Below are positions 15,568 through 23,968 of a stretch of 44,050 bases of DNA, in pieces (within the stretch, counting starts at the first letter, position 1; every line of letters begins with the position of its first letter). The translations under genes and the position numbers were made by a program. The notes beneath the pieces are model-generated. The model worked only from the letters and a program-made list of their open reading frames with translations. It was not told where the DNA came from and ran no database searches. The stretch is from an uncultured Clostridia bacterium. GTDB lineage: Bacteria > Bacillota > Clostridia > Oscillospirales > Oscillospiraceae. The stretch lies in NCBI GenBank assembly GCA_945864305.1, contig CAMBAJ010000009.1, positions 1 to 44,050 of the forward strand, given 5' to 3'.

Positions 15568-17037
15568 TCACGCCTGCTCTTCCCCGGTCTTTTTATGGCG
15601 GGAGCTGTACTTGCCGTAGTAGCCGCCATAGCCGTAGCCATAACCGTACCCGTAGCCATAGCCGCCGTGGCTGCCCTGGACGCCGTTGAGGACGCAGCCC
15701 ATGATCCGGGTCCCGCTGTCCGCCAGAAGCTGCAGGCTGTCCAGCACATGGGGCACCTGTGCGACGCCGGAGCGCAGCACATAGACCGTGCAGTCCGCCG
15801 CGCGGGCGATGGAGGCGCTGTCCGCCACCAGCCTGCAGGGCGGGGTGTCCAGCACGATGAAATCCGCCTCCTGCCGCAGGGTGTCCAGCAGGGATGCCAG
15901 ATGCTTGGAGCCGATCTGCTGGCGAGCATCCGCCGCGGGCTCATCACCGGCCAGCAGGGAGAGATGGGTGTCCTTCAGGGGGACCAGGTACTTCTTCACG
16001 TCCCGGTCGTTGCCGGCCAGCAGCTCCGGCACGCCTATGGAGGGCTTCCGGATACCCAGGGCCTTTTTCACGGAGGGTTTCCGCAGATCCAGGTCCACCA
16101 GGATCACCTTTGCCCCGTTCTGGCTGAGAGTCAGCGCCAGGTTTGTGGCCACCGTGGTCTTTCCCTCTCCGGGAAGGGTGCTGGTGACCATGACCACCTG
16201 GGCCTTCTGCTTCTTATCCTCCCGCAGGAACTTGATGCGCATGCTGCGCACGCTCTCCTGGAAGGCCCCGGATATCTTTTTGTTCCGGATGGAGATGGTC
16301 CGGTCCACAGCGCCGCTACGCCGTTTGAAAGTCACCTGGGGCAGTGCGCCCAGGCAGCTCTGGTTCAGCTCCTTTCGAATCTCCTCCGCCCCCCGGATGC
16401 TCCGGCGGGTGGCGGCGTAGGCCAGAATCACCAGCATGCCCAGGATCGCCCCCAGCACCGCCCCCTTGCAGACGGTGCGGGCGGGCCGGAACTCGTTATA
16501 GGGCTTTTCCGCCACCGTGGGGACTGTCAGCAGGTTCATCTGCGTGCTGCCCACCACGTAATCCGCCACACGGGGATAGATCTCGATCATCGTGTTCAGG
16601 ATGTCGTAGGCGGCCTGTGGATCGGTGCTAGTGACCTTCAGGGAAAACAAGTTGGTATTCGGTACGGTCTGGGCGGTAATGCTCCCGTTGACATAGTTCA
16701 CGCCCATCTCCTGCCGCAGCATGGACTGCATCAGCTCGGACTGCAGCAGATAGGGAAAGGTCTTGCTCAGCTGTTCCGCCATGGCCTTGTCGTAATAGTT
16801 GGTGGAACCGCCGATATCCGTCAGCATCCAATCCGTCATCTGGATGGTAAAGGTCACTTCCGAGGAGTAGCGGGGCGTATAGCTCCGCCAGCTCCGGATC
16901 CCCTGCGCCGCACCGAAGAGGATGGCCAGGATCACCGGCAGCCAGAACAGCCTCTGAAACGCCTTCCAGAACTCCTGGAGGAGCCGGAACAGGTCGATCT
17001 TCTCCTCGTCCAGCTGATCGATTTTATGATCTTCCAT
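15568..17037 (-). CDS. BY-kinase (Wzz-type modulator fused to CpsD-type tyrosine kinase) with Tyr-Gly tail
   Basis: A 489-residue polysaccharide co-polymerase/tyrosine autokinase. It has a membrane helix at about 32-47 ('LPVILAILFGAAQGI'), a Wzz-like extracytoplasmic part, and a second helix at about 192-208. The cytoplasmic kinase has Walker A LPGEGKTT (288-295), Walker A' VILVDLD (311-317) and Walker B FIVLDTPP (393-400). The tail 460-477 has Y every second residue (GYGYGYGYGYG, then GYYGKY), the site of autophosphorylation in this family. The ATG at 17037 follows GGAGGAATCAC and overlaps the upstream kinase by 14 bases. Both modules in one chain is the arrangement typical of proteobacterial Wzc; many Firmicutes split them. 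Predicted to set glycan chain length together with the CpsB phosphatase. Confidence 0.9.
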   Translation of the reverse strand: MEDHKIDQLDEEKIDLFRLLQEFWKAFQRLFWLPVILAILFGAAQGIRSWRSYTPRYSSEVTFTIQMTDWMLTDIGGSTNYYDKAMAEQLSKTFPYLLQSELMQSMLRQEMGVNYVNGSITAQTVPNTNLFSLKVTSTDPQAAYDILNTMIEIYPRVADYVVGSTQMNLLTVPTVAEKPYNEFRPARTVCKGAVLGAILGMLVILAYAATRRSIRGAEEIRKELNQSCLGALPQVTFKRRSGAVDRTISIRNKKISGAFQESVRSMRIKFLREDKKQKAQVVMVTSTLPGEGKTTVATNLALTLSQNGAKVILVDLDLRKPSVKKALGIRKPSIGVPELLAGNDRDVKKYLVPLKDTHLSLLAGDEPAADARQQIGSKHLASLLDTLRQEADFIVLDTPPCRLVADSASIARAADCTVYVLRSGVAQVPHVLDSLQLLADSGTRIMGCVLNGVQGSHGGYGYGYGYGYGYGGYYGKYSSRHKKTGEEQA

Positions 17038-18505
17038 GTGATTCCTCCGCCTGTTCCGCCGGCTTTCCGCCATGCTGGTGTTTCCGGCTCTGGCCGTATC
17101 CATAGCCGTAACCATATCCATATCCATACCCATAGCCGTAGCCATAGCTGTGGTGGTCATTGGAGAAGGGCATGCTCCTGACATCATTGAAGATGCAGCC
17201 CAGCAGCTCGGCCTTGCAGCCGTTCAGCATGTCTGTCGTATCGTTGATCTGTCCCGCCGGGGCGCTGTCCTGCCGGATCACCAGCAGGGAGAGGTCCGCC
17301 AGGTCCGCCAGGGCCTCCACATCGGAAAAGAGCGCGATGGGCGGGGAGTCGATGATGATGTAGTCCATCTCCCGCCGGGCCTTTTCCAGCAGCCCGGCCA
17401 TGCTCTCCGACGCGATGAGCTCCGCCGCGCTGTCGCTGGCATTGGTGGAGAACAGGGTATACAGGCCCGCCTTCTCCAGATATTCCGGCTCATAGGCCGC
17501 CTTGCCCTGGATGATATCAGCCAGCTCCCTGGCGGGCTCATGATGGAACAGCTTGTACTGGGCGGCCTTGTGCATGTCCGCGTCGATCAGCAGCACCTTC
17601 TTGTTTCCCTGGGCCAGGGCCAGCGCCAGGTTGGCCGTAACGGTGGACTTGCCCTCGTTTTCCAACACGCTGGTCACCAGGATCACCTTCCGGCCGCCCT
17701 TCTGGGCGGCGTACTGCAGCTTGGTCCCCAGCTTATAGATCTCCTCTGTAAAGTGGAAGCTGGCCACCGGCATGGTGATCAGCAGGCCCCGGTTGATCCT
17801 TTTTAGCTTGCTCCGCAGGCTCTTGTTCTTCTCCTCGTGGTGCAGAGTGCCGAAGAGCTTCACGTCCAGCTTCCGCTGCACGGCCGATGTGGTCTGGACC
17901 GTATCGGCCAGAAGAGCCAGGGCCAGCAGCAGCAAAACCATGACGCCCGCGCCGCCCACAAAGGCCATCTTGACGATGCGGGTCCGGTTCACCGGGTTGG
18001 AGGGTGCGGTCGGCACCCGGGGGCCGTCTAATTCCTTCAGGAGTACGTTCTGGAAGACATACTCCGACACGGTATCGTAATTTTCCAGCAGGAGCTGCAG
18101 GGTCTGGAATGCATCCGCGGGAGATTCCGCTGTTACTTTCAGGGTCAGCAGGTTCGTCTCCGGGATCACAGAGGCCTGGAGCGTGCCGGGCAGGCTGGAG
18201 GCCCCCAGCTGGCTGCGAGCCACGCCGCTGAACATATTGCTCTCAAACAGCTGGGTGAAGGTATCCGCGATCTCCGAGGACAGGCTCAGATTGGAGAGCA
18301 CCGAGGAATAGCTGCCGCTCTTCACGCTGACAGCCAGCGTGGCGCTGGCGGTATATTCCGGTTTGTACAGGGTCTGGACAGCCGTCATCGCCAGCATGGC
18401 GGCGATCAGTCCCGCCGCGATGATCAGCAAGATGTCCCTGCCGAGGCGCCGGAGCAGGCAGACGGGATTCAGGTTCGTCCAGTGAAACATCTGATGTTCT
18501 TCCAT
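17024..18505 (-). CDS. Second BY-kinase with nine Tyr-Gly repeats
   Basis: A 493-residue paralogue of the next gene. Membrane helices lie at about 23-43 and 180-200, with a Wzz-like domain between. The kinase part has 'VTSVLENEGKST' as Walker A (EGKS at 284-287), Walker A' VLLIDAD (304-310) and Walker B YIIIDSPP (382-389). The C-terminus carries nine consecutive Tyr-Gly pairs (454-471), flanked by His-rich sequence. Overall identity to the neighbour looks modest apart from motifs and tail, so this is not a recent duplication. It lies 10 bases behind the Ig-like protein gene and overlaps the next kinase, so the two are probably made in fixed ratio. It could form a hetero-oligomer with the neighbour or control a second polymer. 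Confidence 0.88.
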   Translation of the reverse strand: MEEHQMFHWTNLNPVCLLRRLGRDILLIIAAGLIAAMLAMTAVQTLYKPEYTASATLAVSVKSGSYSSVLSNLSLSSEIADTFTQLFESNMFSGVARSQLGASSLPGTLQASVIPETNLLTLKVTAESPADAFQTLQLLLENYDTVSEYVFQNVLLKELDGPRVPTAPSNPVNRTRIVKMAFVGGAGVMVLLLLALALLADTVQTTSAVQRKLDVKLFGTLHHEEKNKSLRSKLKRINRGLLITMPVASFHFTEEIYKLGTKLQYAAQKGGRKVILVTSVLENEGKSTVTANLALALAQGNKKVLLIDADMHKAAQYKLFHHEPARELADIIQGKAAYEPEYLEKAGLYTLFSTNASDSAAELIASESMAGLLEKARREMDYIIIDSPPIALFSDVEALADLADLSLLVIRQDSAPAGQINDTTDMLNGCKAELLGCIFNDVRSMPFSNDHHSYGYGYGYGYGYGYGYGYGQSRKHQHGGKPAEQAEESHGRS

Positions 18506-18515
18506 ACTCCCTCCC

Positions 18516-19322
18516 TCACTCGATCACAACATAGAGGGTCGTGGAGCCCTCGCTTCCATTCTGTCCTCTACAGGTATAGGCCACCTTGTTGACGCCTTCG
18601 CTCAGCCCGTTTTCTGGCAGCTGGACCTCCACATTTTCCCGTTCCGCGCCGCTGACAGTCTCCAGATAGGCCCAGGGGTCAAAGGCCTCTCCGGCCTTCT
18701 GATAGATCAGGTACTCGCTGAGCTGGATGCGCGGCTCTCCCGCCTCGTAGCTGCGGACAACGATATCCAGAGTGATGGTGGCGGTGTCGCCCAGGCTGTT
18801 GGTCACCTCAAAGGTTGCCGGATAAATTCCCTCATTATACGTGCTGGAGCTGCTGGACACGACCCGGATCCGGTCAGAGAGGTCGCCGTCGATCCTGTCC
18901 GAAGCCGTCAGCCGGTCCTTGATCCGCAGAGCGCTGCCCACGGTGTAGCGCAGTTCCTGTTCAAGGGCGAAATGGGGCGGCTGATAATCTGTATACTGGA
19001 TCTCCCGTGTCCTGGTGGCCACGTGGTTGTCGCTGTCCACCACCGCGTAGGTGACGGTGGCGGTGCTGGCTCCGGCGCGCTTGTCCACACCCTGGAGCAA
19101 GATTCGATCCGTCAGGTCGCCGTCCTTCTCGTCCCAGGCCGTCACATCCTTCAGCAGCGCCTCGTCTCCGCCGCCCTCCATAGGGATCGTCAGCGGGGCC
19201 TCCGGGCACTGGATGACGGGGATGGTCTGATCCTCCACGCTCTTTTGATAGATAGTGGACACCACCAGCAAGCCGGTGGATATCACCATGCAGACCAATG
19301 TAAGAATACGAAGTCGTCTCAT
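18516..19322 (-). CDS. Exported Ig-like (DUF5011-type) protein
   Basis: A 268-residue protein with one N-terminal membrane helix or uncleaved signal ('ILTLVCMVISTGLLVVSTIY') followed by three beta-sandwich repeats. Two repeats have the DUF5011/HYR signature: 'VTAWDEKDGDLTDRI...TYAVVDSDNHVATRTREI' and 'LTASDRIDGDLSDRI...ATFEVTNSLGDTATITLDIVV'. No catalytic motif is visible. GAGGAG precedes the ATG. It is embedded between the CpsB phosphatase and the BY-kinase genes, so it probably works outside the membrane with the glycan export machinery, perhaps as a scaffold or polymer-binding partner. That role is inference; the fold assignment is fairly safe. Confidence 0.75.
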   Translation of the reverse strand: MRRLRILTLVCMVISTGLLVVSTIYQKSVEDQTIPVIQCPEAPLTIPMEGGGDEALLKDVTAWDEKDGDLTDRILLQGVDKRAGASTATVTYAVVDSDNHVATRTREIQYTDYQPPHFALEQELRYTVGSALRIKDRLTASDRIDGDLSDRIRVVSSSSSTYNEGIYPATFEVTNSLGDTATITLDIVVRSYEAGEPRIQLSEYLIYQKAGEAFDPWAYLETVSGAERENVEVQLPENGLSEGVNKVAYTCRGQNGSEGSTTLYVVIE

Positions 19323-19390
19323 AGAATCTCCTCAGGATTTTGATACGGATATCTGACGCGCCCCCGGTGCGTCAGCCTCAAATCTCAGTG

Positions 19391-20134
19391 TCAGAACTCT
19401 GCCAGGACCGGCCGCACGGGCTGGTCCTCCAGGATGCGGGAAGGATTTCCCTCCAGCAGAAAATCCGCGATCTCCGTCGAATCACAGTCCGCCGCGTAGT
19501 CCCACACATCCTCCAGGCGGGTGGTCCGCCGGAACGGACTGTGGGCATCGCTGCCGATCAGGTGAAGGCATCCCTCTCCCAGACACCAGTTTGAGATCCG
19601 GGCGGCCCCGCGGCCGAACATGCCGAAGAGGCTCCCCTTGTTGATCTGGAGCACATACCCCTCGTCTATCCACCGCAGCAGGCACTCCCGCTCTGTCTGG
19701 ACGAAGCGGTACCGCTCCGGGTGAGCGATCACCGGCGTGAAGCCCTCCTTCCGGATGGCGTCCAGCATCTGCTCGGCGAACCGCCGGGACTCGTCAAAGC
19801 CGAACTCCACCAGCAGATAATGACTGTCGCCCAGAGGCAGCAGCTTCCCCTGCCGGAGCAGCTGGGGCACCTCCGGCGTCACATAGACCTCCATGCCGGT
19901 GTACAGTTTTAAGGGGATCTCATTCTGCCGCAGCAGCTCATTGAGATGATAAAATCGCTGCCGCAGCGTCTCGGAGCAGTAATTCCGGAACTGGCCGGGG
20001 ACGTTGCAGTGGGGCGTGGTGGCAATGGCCGTAACGCCGCTGTCCACCGCCAGGCGCGCCATCATGTAGCTCTCTTCGTCGGTGGCGGAGCCGTCGTCCA
20101 CCCCCGGCAGGATATGGCAGTGCAAGTCAATCAT
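19391..20134 (-). CDS. CpsB/CapC-type tyrosine-protein phosphatase (PHP fold)
   Basis: A 247-residue metal-dependent phosphatase. 'MIDLHCHILPGVDDG' gives the PHP metal ligands His5 and His7, 'ATTPHCN' gives another, and 'VIAHPERY' and 'GSDAHS' supply the C-terminal ligands. The length matches CpsB/YwqE. In Firmicutes it removes phosphate from the Tyr-rich tail of the cognate BY-kinase and so controls capsule or exopolysaccharide assembly. The two BY-kinases downstream in the same operon are the obvious substrates. GGAGGACGC lies just before the ATG. The gene starts 20 bases after the preceding gene. Confidence 0.92.
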   Translation of the reverse strand: MIDLHCHILPGVDDGSATDEESYMMARLAVDSGVTAIATTPHCNVPGQFRNYCSETLRQRFYHLNELLRQNEIPLKLYTGMEVYVTPEVPQLLRQGKLLPLGDSHYLLVEFGFDESRRFAEQMLDAIRKEGFTPVIAHPERYRFVQTERECLLRWIDEGYVLQINKGSLFGMFGRGAARISNWCLGEGCLHLIGSDAHSPFRRTTRLEDVWDYAADCDSTEIADFLLEGNPSRILEDQPVRPVLAEF

Positions 20135-20154
20135 TCCAGCGTCCTCCAGCGGTC

Positions 20155-20934
20155 TCAGCCGTTGCGGAACGCATTGAGGTAGTACGCCTTTTTCAGGCTC
20201 TTCTCCTCCCGATAGGTCTCCTCCACCTGGCGGGCCAGCGTGTCGTCCTGGCCGGTGGCCTTCAGCAGCTCCCGCAACCGAGACACCACCGCCGCCACTT
20301 TACTGTCGCACTCCTTCTCCATGGCGATCAGCTCATCCATTTTGCTGTACACCACTTTGGTGCGGTTCTCGGAAGTGTGCTCTCCCGCCACATATTCGTC
20401 AATGGCGGACTGCACCACTGCATCCAGCTTTCCCACATACGTGGTCCGCAGAACGTACATAGTGGCAATGAGCTCCTTGATCTCCTGTTCCTCCGGGGTC
20501 AGGGTCTGCTCCGTCTGAGCATCCTGCGCAGTCTGGCCGCTCTGTTCGGCCTGTTCGGTCTGGCCGCTCTGCGCAGCCGAATCCCCCTGCTGGGGCGTCT
20601 GTTCAGGCTGGGCGGGCTGGGCCGCCTGCGTATTCTCTGACGGGGTCGGGCTCTGCTCCAGCAGCTTCTGGGCCGCCTCCTGCGCCGTCATAGATCCGTC
20701 CGTGAGCTGGGCGACCTCCTCATTGCTAAACGTATACTCGCTGATCTGGTACTCGTCCATGGCCTGGTTGAGCGCGGCCTTGTTCTCCTCCAGCCGCTGG
20801 TCCAGGGTATCCCTGTCCATGGTCAGGCCATACCGCAGGGCGCTAAGATTGTTCCACTGCCAGGCCGCCGCAGCCGCTCCGGCCACCACCAGAACGCCCA
20901 CGACTCCCAGTGCGATCTTTGCTCCTTTTTTCAT
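20155..20934 (-). CDS. Membrane-anchored coiled-coil protein with Gln/Ala-rich linker
   Basis: A 259-residue protein of unknown function. One N-terminal helix ('IALGVVGVLVVAGAAAAAW') is followed by a charged helical region. A low-complexity linker rich in Gln, Pro, Ala, Ser and Thr runs from about 95 to 150 ('AAQPAQPEQTPQQG', 'QSGQTEQAEQSGQT'). The C-terminal helical domain ('EQEIKELIATMYVLR...') ends with many charged residues and looks like a coiled coil. It lacks known motifs. It is the second gene of the polysaccharide operon, between the CapD-type enzyme and CpsB. It might tether the kinase complex to the wall or sense it; nothing in the sequence proves this. Confidence 0.6.
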   Translation of the reverse strand: MKKGAKIALGVVGVLVVAGAAAAAWQWNNLSALRYGLTMDRDTLDQRLEENKAALNQAMDEYQISEYTFSNEEVAQLTDGSMTAQEAAQKLLEQSPTPSENTQAAQPAQPEQTPQQGDSAAQSGQTEQAEQSGQTAQDAQTEQTLTPEEQEIKELIATMYVLRTTYVGKLDAVVQSAIDEYVAGEHTSENRTKVVYSKMDELIAMEKECDSKVAAVVSRLRELLKATGQDDTLARQVEETYREEKSLKKAYYLNAFRNG

Positions 20935-20980
20935 AGCAGTCCTATCCTCGTTTCTTCAAACCGGTGCCTGTCTATGTGTA

Positions 20981-22879
20981 CTAACCCACCGCAGTCAGGT
21001 TCTCCACCTGAGCCGCCTCTTCCGCTTCCGCGGCCAGGATGGCGGCTGCGTTGACCTCATCGGGGTCCCGGAAGGTGGGCACCAGGCGGTGCAGCGTCTG
21101 GAAGATCTGCTCCCGGCTGCCGCTCTCCGCCACGGTCTCCAGCTCATGCAGCCAGATCTCCATTTCCGCCCGGTCCACCAGCGGCTTCTCCTCCACGAAG
21201 ATTTTTTCGTTCTCCGTGCGCCGTAGATCGGCGTCCCTGGTCAGCAGTTCCTCATAGAGCTTCTCGCCCGGGCGCAGGCCTACCTCTTCGATCTTGATAT
21301 CCACATTGGGCGTATAGCCGGACAGCTGGATCAGCTTCTCCGCCAGGTCCCAGATGTGCACCGGATCACCCATGTCCAGCACATAGACCTCTCCGCTGCG
21401 TGCAAAGGAACCGGCCTCCAGCACCAGCTGCGCCGCCTCGGGGATGGTCATGAAATAGCGGATGATCCGCCTGTCGGTGACAGTCACCGGTCCGCCGTAG
21501 GCGATCTGCTTTTTAAAAAGGGGGATCACGGAGCCGTTGGAGCCCAGCACATTGCCGAAGCGCACCGCGGCGAACTCGGTTTTGCTGTCCTGCCGCAGGC
21601 CTTGGATCACCTGTTCACAGAGATATTTGGTGGTCCCCATGATGTTGGTGGGATTCACCGCCTTGTCGGTGGAAATCAGCACGAATTTTTCCGCCCCGTA
21701 CTTTCGGGCGGCCATGGCGGTATTGTATGTACCGAGGACGTTGTTTTTCACCGCCTCCTCCGGGCACCGCTCCATCAGCGGCACATGCTTATGAGCCGCC
21801 GCGTGGAACACCAGATTTGGCCGGTAATAGGCAAAGATCTTGTCCATTTTCTCTCGGTCCCGGATAGAGGCAATTTCCACAGACAAGGGGAATTCCGGCC
21901 CATAGCAGTGGATGAAGTCATTCTGCAGCTCATAGGTGGTGTTCTCCGCGATATCCAGGAGCACCAGCCGCTTGGGCTTGTAATTGGCAATCTGGCGGCA
22001 CAGCTCAGAGCCGATGGAGCCTCCGCCGCCGGTCACCATGACCGTCTTGCCCCGGATCAGGGCGTCGATCCGGCTGTTTTCCAACTGGACAGAGGGCCGG
22101 CCCAGCAGATCCTCAATCCGCACCTCCCGCACCTGGGAGGCCAGAGAAGCCGTTTCCCTCTCTAGCTGGGTCATGGGGTCCTCGAAAATGTGCAGATGGC
22201 ATTTGGTGGCGGCGCATACACGCAGAATCTCAGACCGGCGCTGGGGCGTCAGGTTTGAGATCGCCAGGATGATGTCCGTGACGGGCGTATTCTGCAATAT
22301 CCTCTCCAGATCGTCAATAGGGCCCCGGACCTGCACGCCGTGAATGTGTTTGTCCAGCTTGTCCGAAGCGTCGTCGATCATGCAGTAGGGGATGTAGCGG
22401 CTGCCGGGATTGCTCCGCAGCTCATTGAGCAGGTTCACGCCTGACATCCCGGCGCCGATAATGGCCACATAGCGGCCCTTTCTCCCACGGTTGCTGGCCT
22501 TCGTGCGGTACATGCGATAGAGGAACCGGACCGTCAGCATGGCCAGCAGCGCCAGAGCGCTCCCCGTCAGGGCCCGGAAGGTCCAGATGATGTTGGCCCC
22601 CAGCACAAAGTTGCAGATGCTGTATAGGCCGAATCCCAGGCTCATGCCCGCCAGCAGCACAAAGTACTCCCGGCTCTCCGCATAGCGCCAAAGGCTGTTA
22701 TAAGTCCGGAACAGCAGCTGGAACATCAGGACGCACAGCGTCAGAAAGCCGATGTGGAGCACCAGGTTCGAAAAACGGATATCTCCCCGGAACAGCGACG
22801 GAAGAAATAGTATGAAATTACACACAAAAATCAGACAGACATCCAGCAGCAGGACGATCTGCCCACGATACCGAGACAT
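20981..22879 (-). CDS. CapD/PglF-type nucleotide-sugar epimerase/dehydratase
   Basis: A 632-residue membrane enzyme. Four or more helices lie in the first 120 residues. A Rossmann domain follows ('YVAIIGAGMSGVNLLNEL', CoA-binding-3 type), then the short-chain dehydrogenase domain. That domain has the NAD motif TGGGGSIGSE and the catalytic segment 'ISTDKAVNPTNIMGTTKYLCE'. The Thr-Asp-Lys triad instead of Tyr marks 4,6-dehydratases such as PglF/FlaA1, acting on UDP-GlcNAc to start bacillosamine-type or related sugars. The ATG at 22879 is chosen; a TTG at 22924 would add 15 residues, but AGGGAG lies about 12 bases before the ATG. First gene of the operon. Confidence 0.88.
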   Translation of the reverse strand: MSRYRGQIVLLLDVCLIFVCNFILFLPSLFRGDIRFSNLVLHIGFLTLCVLMFQLLFRTYNSLWRYAESREYFVLLAGMSLGFGLYSICNFVLGANIIWTFRALTGSALALLAMLTVRFLYRMYRTKASNRGRKGRYVAIIGAGMSGVNLLNELRSNPGSRYIPYCMIDDASDKLDKHIHGVQVRGPIDDLERILQNTPVTDIILAISNLTPQRRSEILRVCAATKCHLHIFEDPMTQLERETASLASQVREVRIEDLLGRPSVQLENSRIDALIRGKTVMVTGGGGSIGSELCRQIANYKPKRLVLLDIAENTTYELQNDFIHCYGPEFPLSVEIASIRDREKMDKIFAYYRPNLVFHAAAHKHVPLMERCPEEAVKNNVLGTYNTAMAARKYGAEKFVLISTDKAVNPTNIMGTTKYLCEQVIQGLRQDSKTEFAAVRFGNVLGSNGSVIPLFKKQIAYGGPVTVTDRRIIRYFMTIPEAAQLVLEAGSFARSGEVYVLDMGDPVHIWDLAEKLIQLSGYTPNVDIKIEEVGLRPGEKLYEELLTRDADLRRTENEKIFVEEKPLVDRAEMEIWLHELETVAESGSREQIFQTLHRLVPTFRDPDEVNAAAILAAEAEEAAQVENLTAVG

Positions 22880-22941
22880 CAATTCAGTCTTCTCCCTCTC
22901 TATGTTTCTATGTTTTCTTCCCAATTCTCAACATTTTTGCT

Positions 22942-22970
22942 ATTATATGCTTTCTAAACAGGAAAGTCAA
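22942..22970 (-). promoter_or_regulatory. Proximal promoter of the polysaccharide operon
   Basis: On the minus strand TTGACT (22970-22965) and TATAAT (22947-22942) are separated by 17 bases, about 60 bases before the epimerase ATG. This is a near-consensus sigma-A promoter. Confidence 0.8.
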
Positions 22971-22974
22971 TTTA

Positions 22975-23176
22975 CCATGCGCATAATCTCTTTCCTTTGC
23001 CATATCCGCCGGAGACGCACATACGCGTGTCCGCCCCGTATCGCCCTCTGTATCCGGCCAGTAAACCGGCGTTGTAGCGGGCGCCTATTTACCATATTTT
23101 AAATATGCGCAGGCGGCGTTCTCTGCCAGCCGCAGGCAGGTTCCGCGGATGACAACATACAATATTTTACATTTAA
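22975..23176 (-). other. Structured leader between two tandem promoters
   Basis: About 200 bases without a gene. On the minus strand they would be transcribed from the distal promoter. Visible structure: a hairpin at 23011-23034 (arms CGGAGACGC/GCGTGTCCG, one mismatch), a GC-rich stem region around 23105-23150 (GCCTGCGGCTGGC) and the palindrome ATATTTTAAATAT near 23094-23106. I do not recognise a known riboswitch. A processive antitermination or other leader element is possible but unproven. Confidence 0.35.
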
Positions 23177-23182
23177 TGTTTT

Positions 23183-23211
23183 ATTATAACATGGTCCAAT
23201 CATTTTCTCAA
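23183..23211 (-). promoter_or_regulatory. Distal promoter of the polysaccharide operon
   Basis: On the minus strand TTGAGA (23211-23206) and TATAAT (23188-23183) are separated by 17 bases. Transcription from here would give a leader of about 300 bases ahead of the epimerase gene. Confidence 0.6.
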
Positions 23212-23227
23212 CATGATTGATCCTTGA

Positions 23228-23413
23228 ATATGCCCAGAAATCTCAGAAATACCGCTCCATTTTGTGACAGCCGTACACAAGGACATCTCTGAGCGCCTGC
23301 CCCAGTTCAACCGGTCGCTGTATCTGCAAGTCAAAGAGGTATTGGATATCAACAAGGCCCAGCGCCATATCCGGGGCGGCATTGCCACCCGCAAAAAATA
23401 CCGCGGCGTCTGA
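23228..23413 (+). pseudogene. C-terminal gene remnant, family not recognised
   Basis: A frame open from 23228 to the stop at 23411-23413 reads 'TAVHKDISERLPQFNRSLYL' and then 'KAQRHIRGGIATRKKYRGV'. The composition is protein-like (basic, helical) and the end looks like a genuine C-terminus. No start codon with a ribosome binding site exists upstream. It is probably the tail of a lost gene, perhaps from a mobile element. I cannot name the family. Confidence 0.35.
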
Positions 23414-23496
23414 TCCGCATATTTCCACGCTATAAAATCAGTCCATATCTGATTTCCATGGACTTCAGCATGGAACCCCGAAAGGAGGCCTTCGCT

Positions 23497-23811
23497 ATGG
23501 CAAATCCGCCCTGCGGCCACGGCTGGCAGGGTCAACGCGCTCCGGTCCAGGCAGAGTCCTCTCCGGCCAGCGCCGCTGACGCGTCCGGCGCGTCCGGCCC
23601 ATCCGCTATGCCAGAGCCGCCGGTCCGCCGCTGGTCCCATCCCGTGGATGGCATCGACCCGTCGCAATACACCAATCTCAACCGGCAGCTGCATCCTTCT
23701 CTGAACTACATTCAGTACGCGCTGTCCTACCAAAATCAAATGCTGGCGGATATCAAAGCGCTGCTGCAACAGATCGTACTGGACTTACATGAACGGCAAA
23801 CGGAAAAATAG
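23497..23811 (+). CDS. Small hypothetical protein, Pro/Ala/Ser-rich N-terminus
   Basis: A 104-residue protein. The ATG at 23497 is chosen because AGGAGG lies 8 bases upstream; the frame is open 13 codons further without such a signal. The first half is low complexity ('MANPPCGHGWQGQ', then Ala, Ser, Gly and Pro). The second half, 'HPVDGIDPSQYTNLNRQL' followed by 'LNYIQYALSYQNQMLADIKALLQQIV', is an amphipathic helical segment that could oligomerise. No signal peptide or known motif. A good terminator overlaps the stop codon. It stands alone between the polysaccharide operon promoters and the LCP gene. Function unknown; the spore-coat/small acidic protein possibility is only a guess. Confidence 0.6.
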   Translation: MANPPCGHGWQGQRAPVQAESSPASAADASGASGPSAMPEPPVRRWSHPVDGIDPSQYTNLNRQLHPSLNYIQYALSYQNQMLADIKALLQQIVLDLHERQTEK

Positions 23812-23831
23812 CGGCTCTGACCGCTATTTTT
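23804..23831 (+). terminator. Rho-independent terminator
   Basis: Stem AAAAATAGCGG/CCGCTATTTTT with a 6-base loop; it overlaps the TAG stop of the small hypothetical gene and ends in a T-run on the plus strand. Confidence 0.8.
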
Positions 23832-23876
23832 CTAATCTCACTCTGGGACACGCTGAACCCATCGCTGTTTTCCCTC

Positions 23877-23905
23877 TTGTGTTTTCCGCGCAGGGGCTTT
23901 ATAAT
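23877..23905 (+). promoter_or_regulatory. Promoter of the LCP gene
   Basis: TTGTGT (23877-23882), a 17-base spacer and a perfect TATAAT (23900-23905), about 55 bases before the AAGGAG of the LCP gene. Confidence 0.7.
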
Positions 23906-23968
23906 AGGGGCCGTATTATGTAAATCTTTCCCGCGGCCCCGCCGCGCTGCTAAGGAGCGTTGTTTCAG

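Noticed and set aside
17090..17155. Short tandem DNA repeats (CCATAG/CCATAT-like) that could suggest a repeat array
   Set aside because: They encode the Tyr-Gly tail of the BY-kinase; they have no spacers and are not a CRISPR array.
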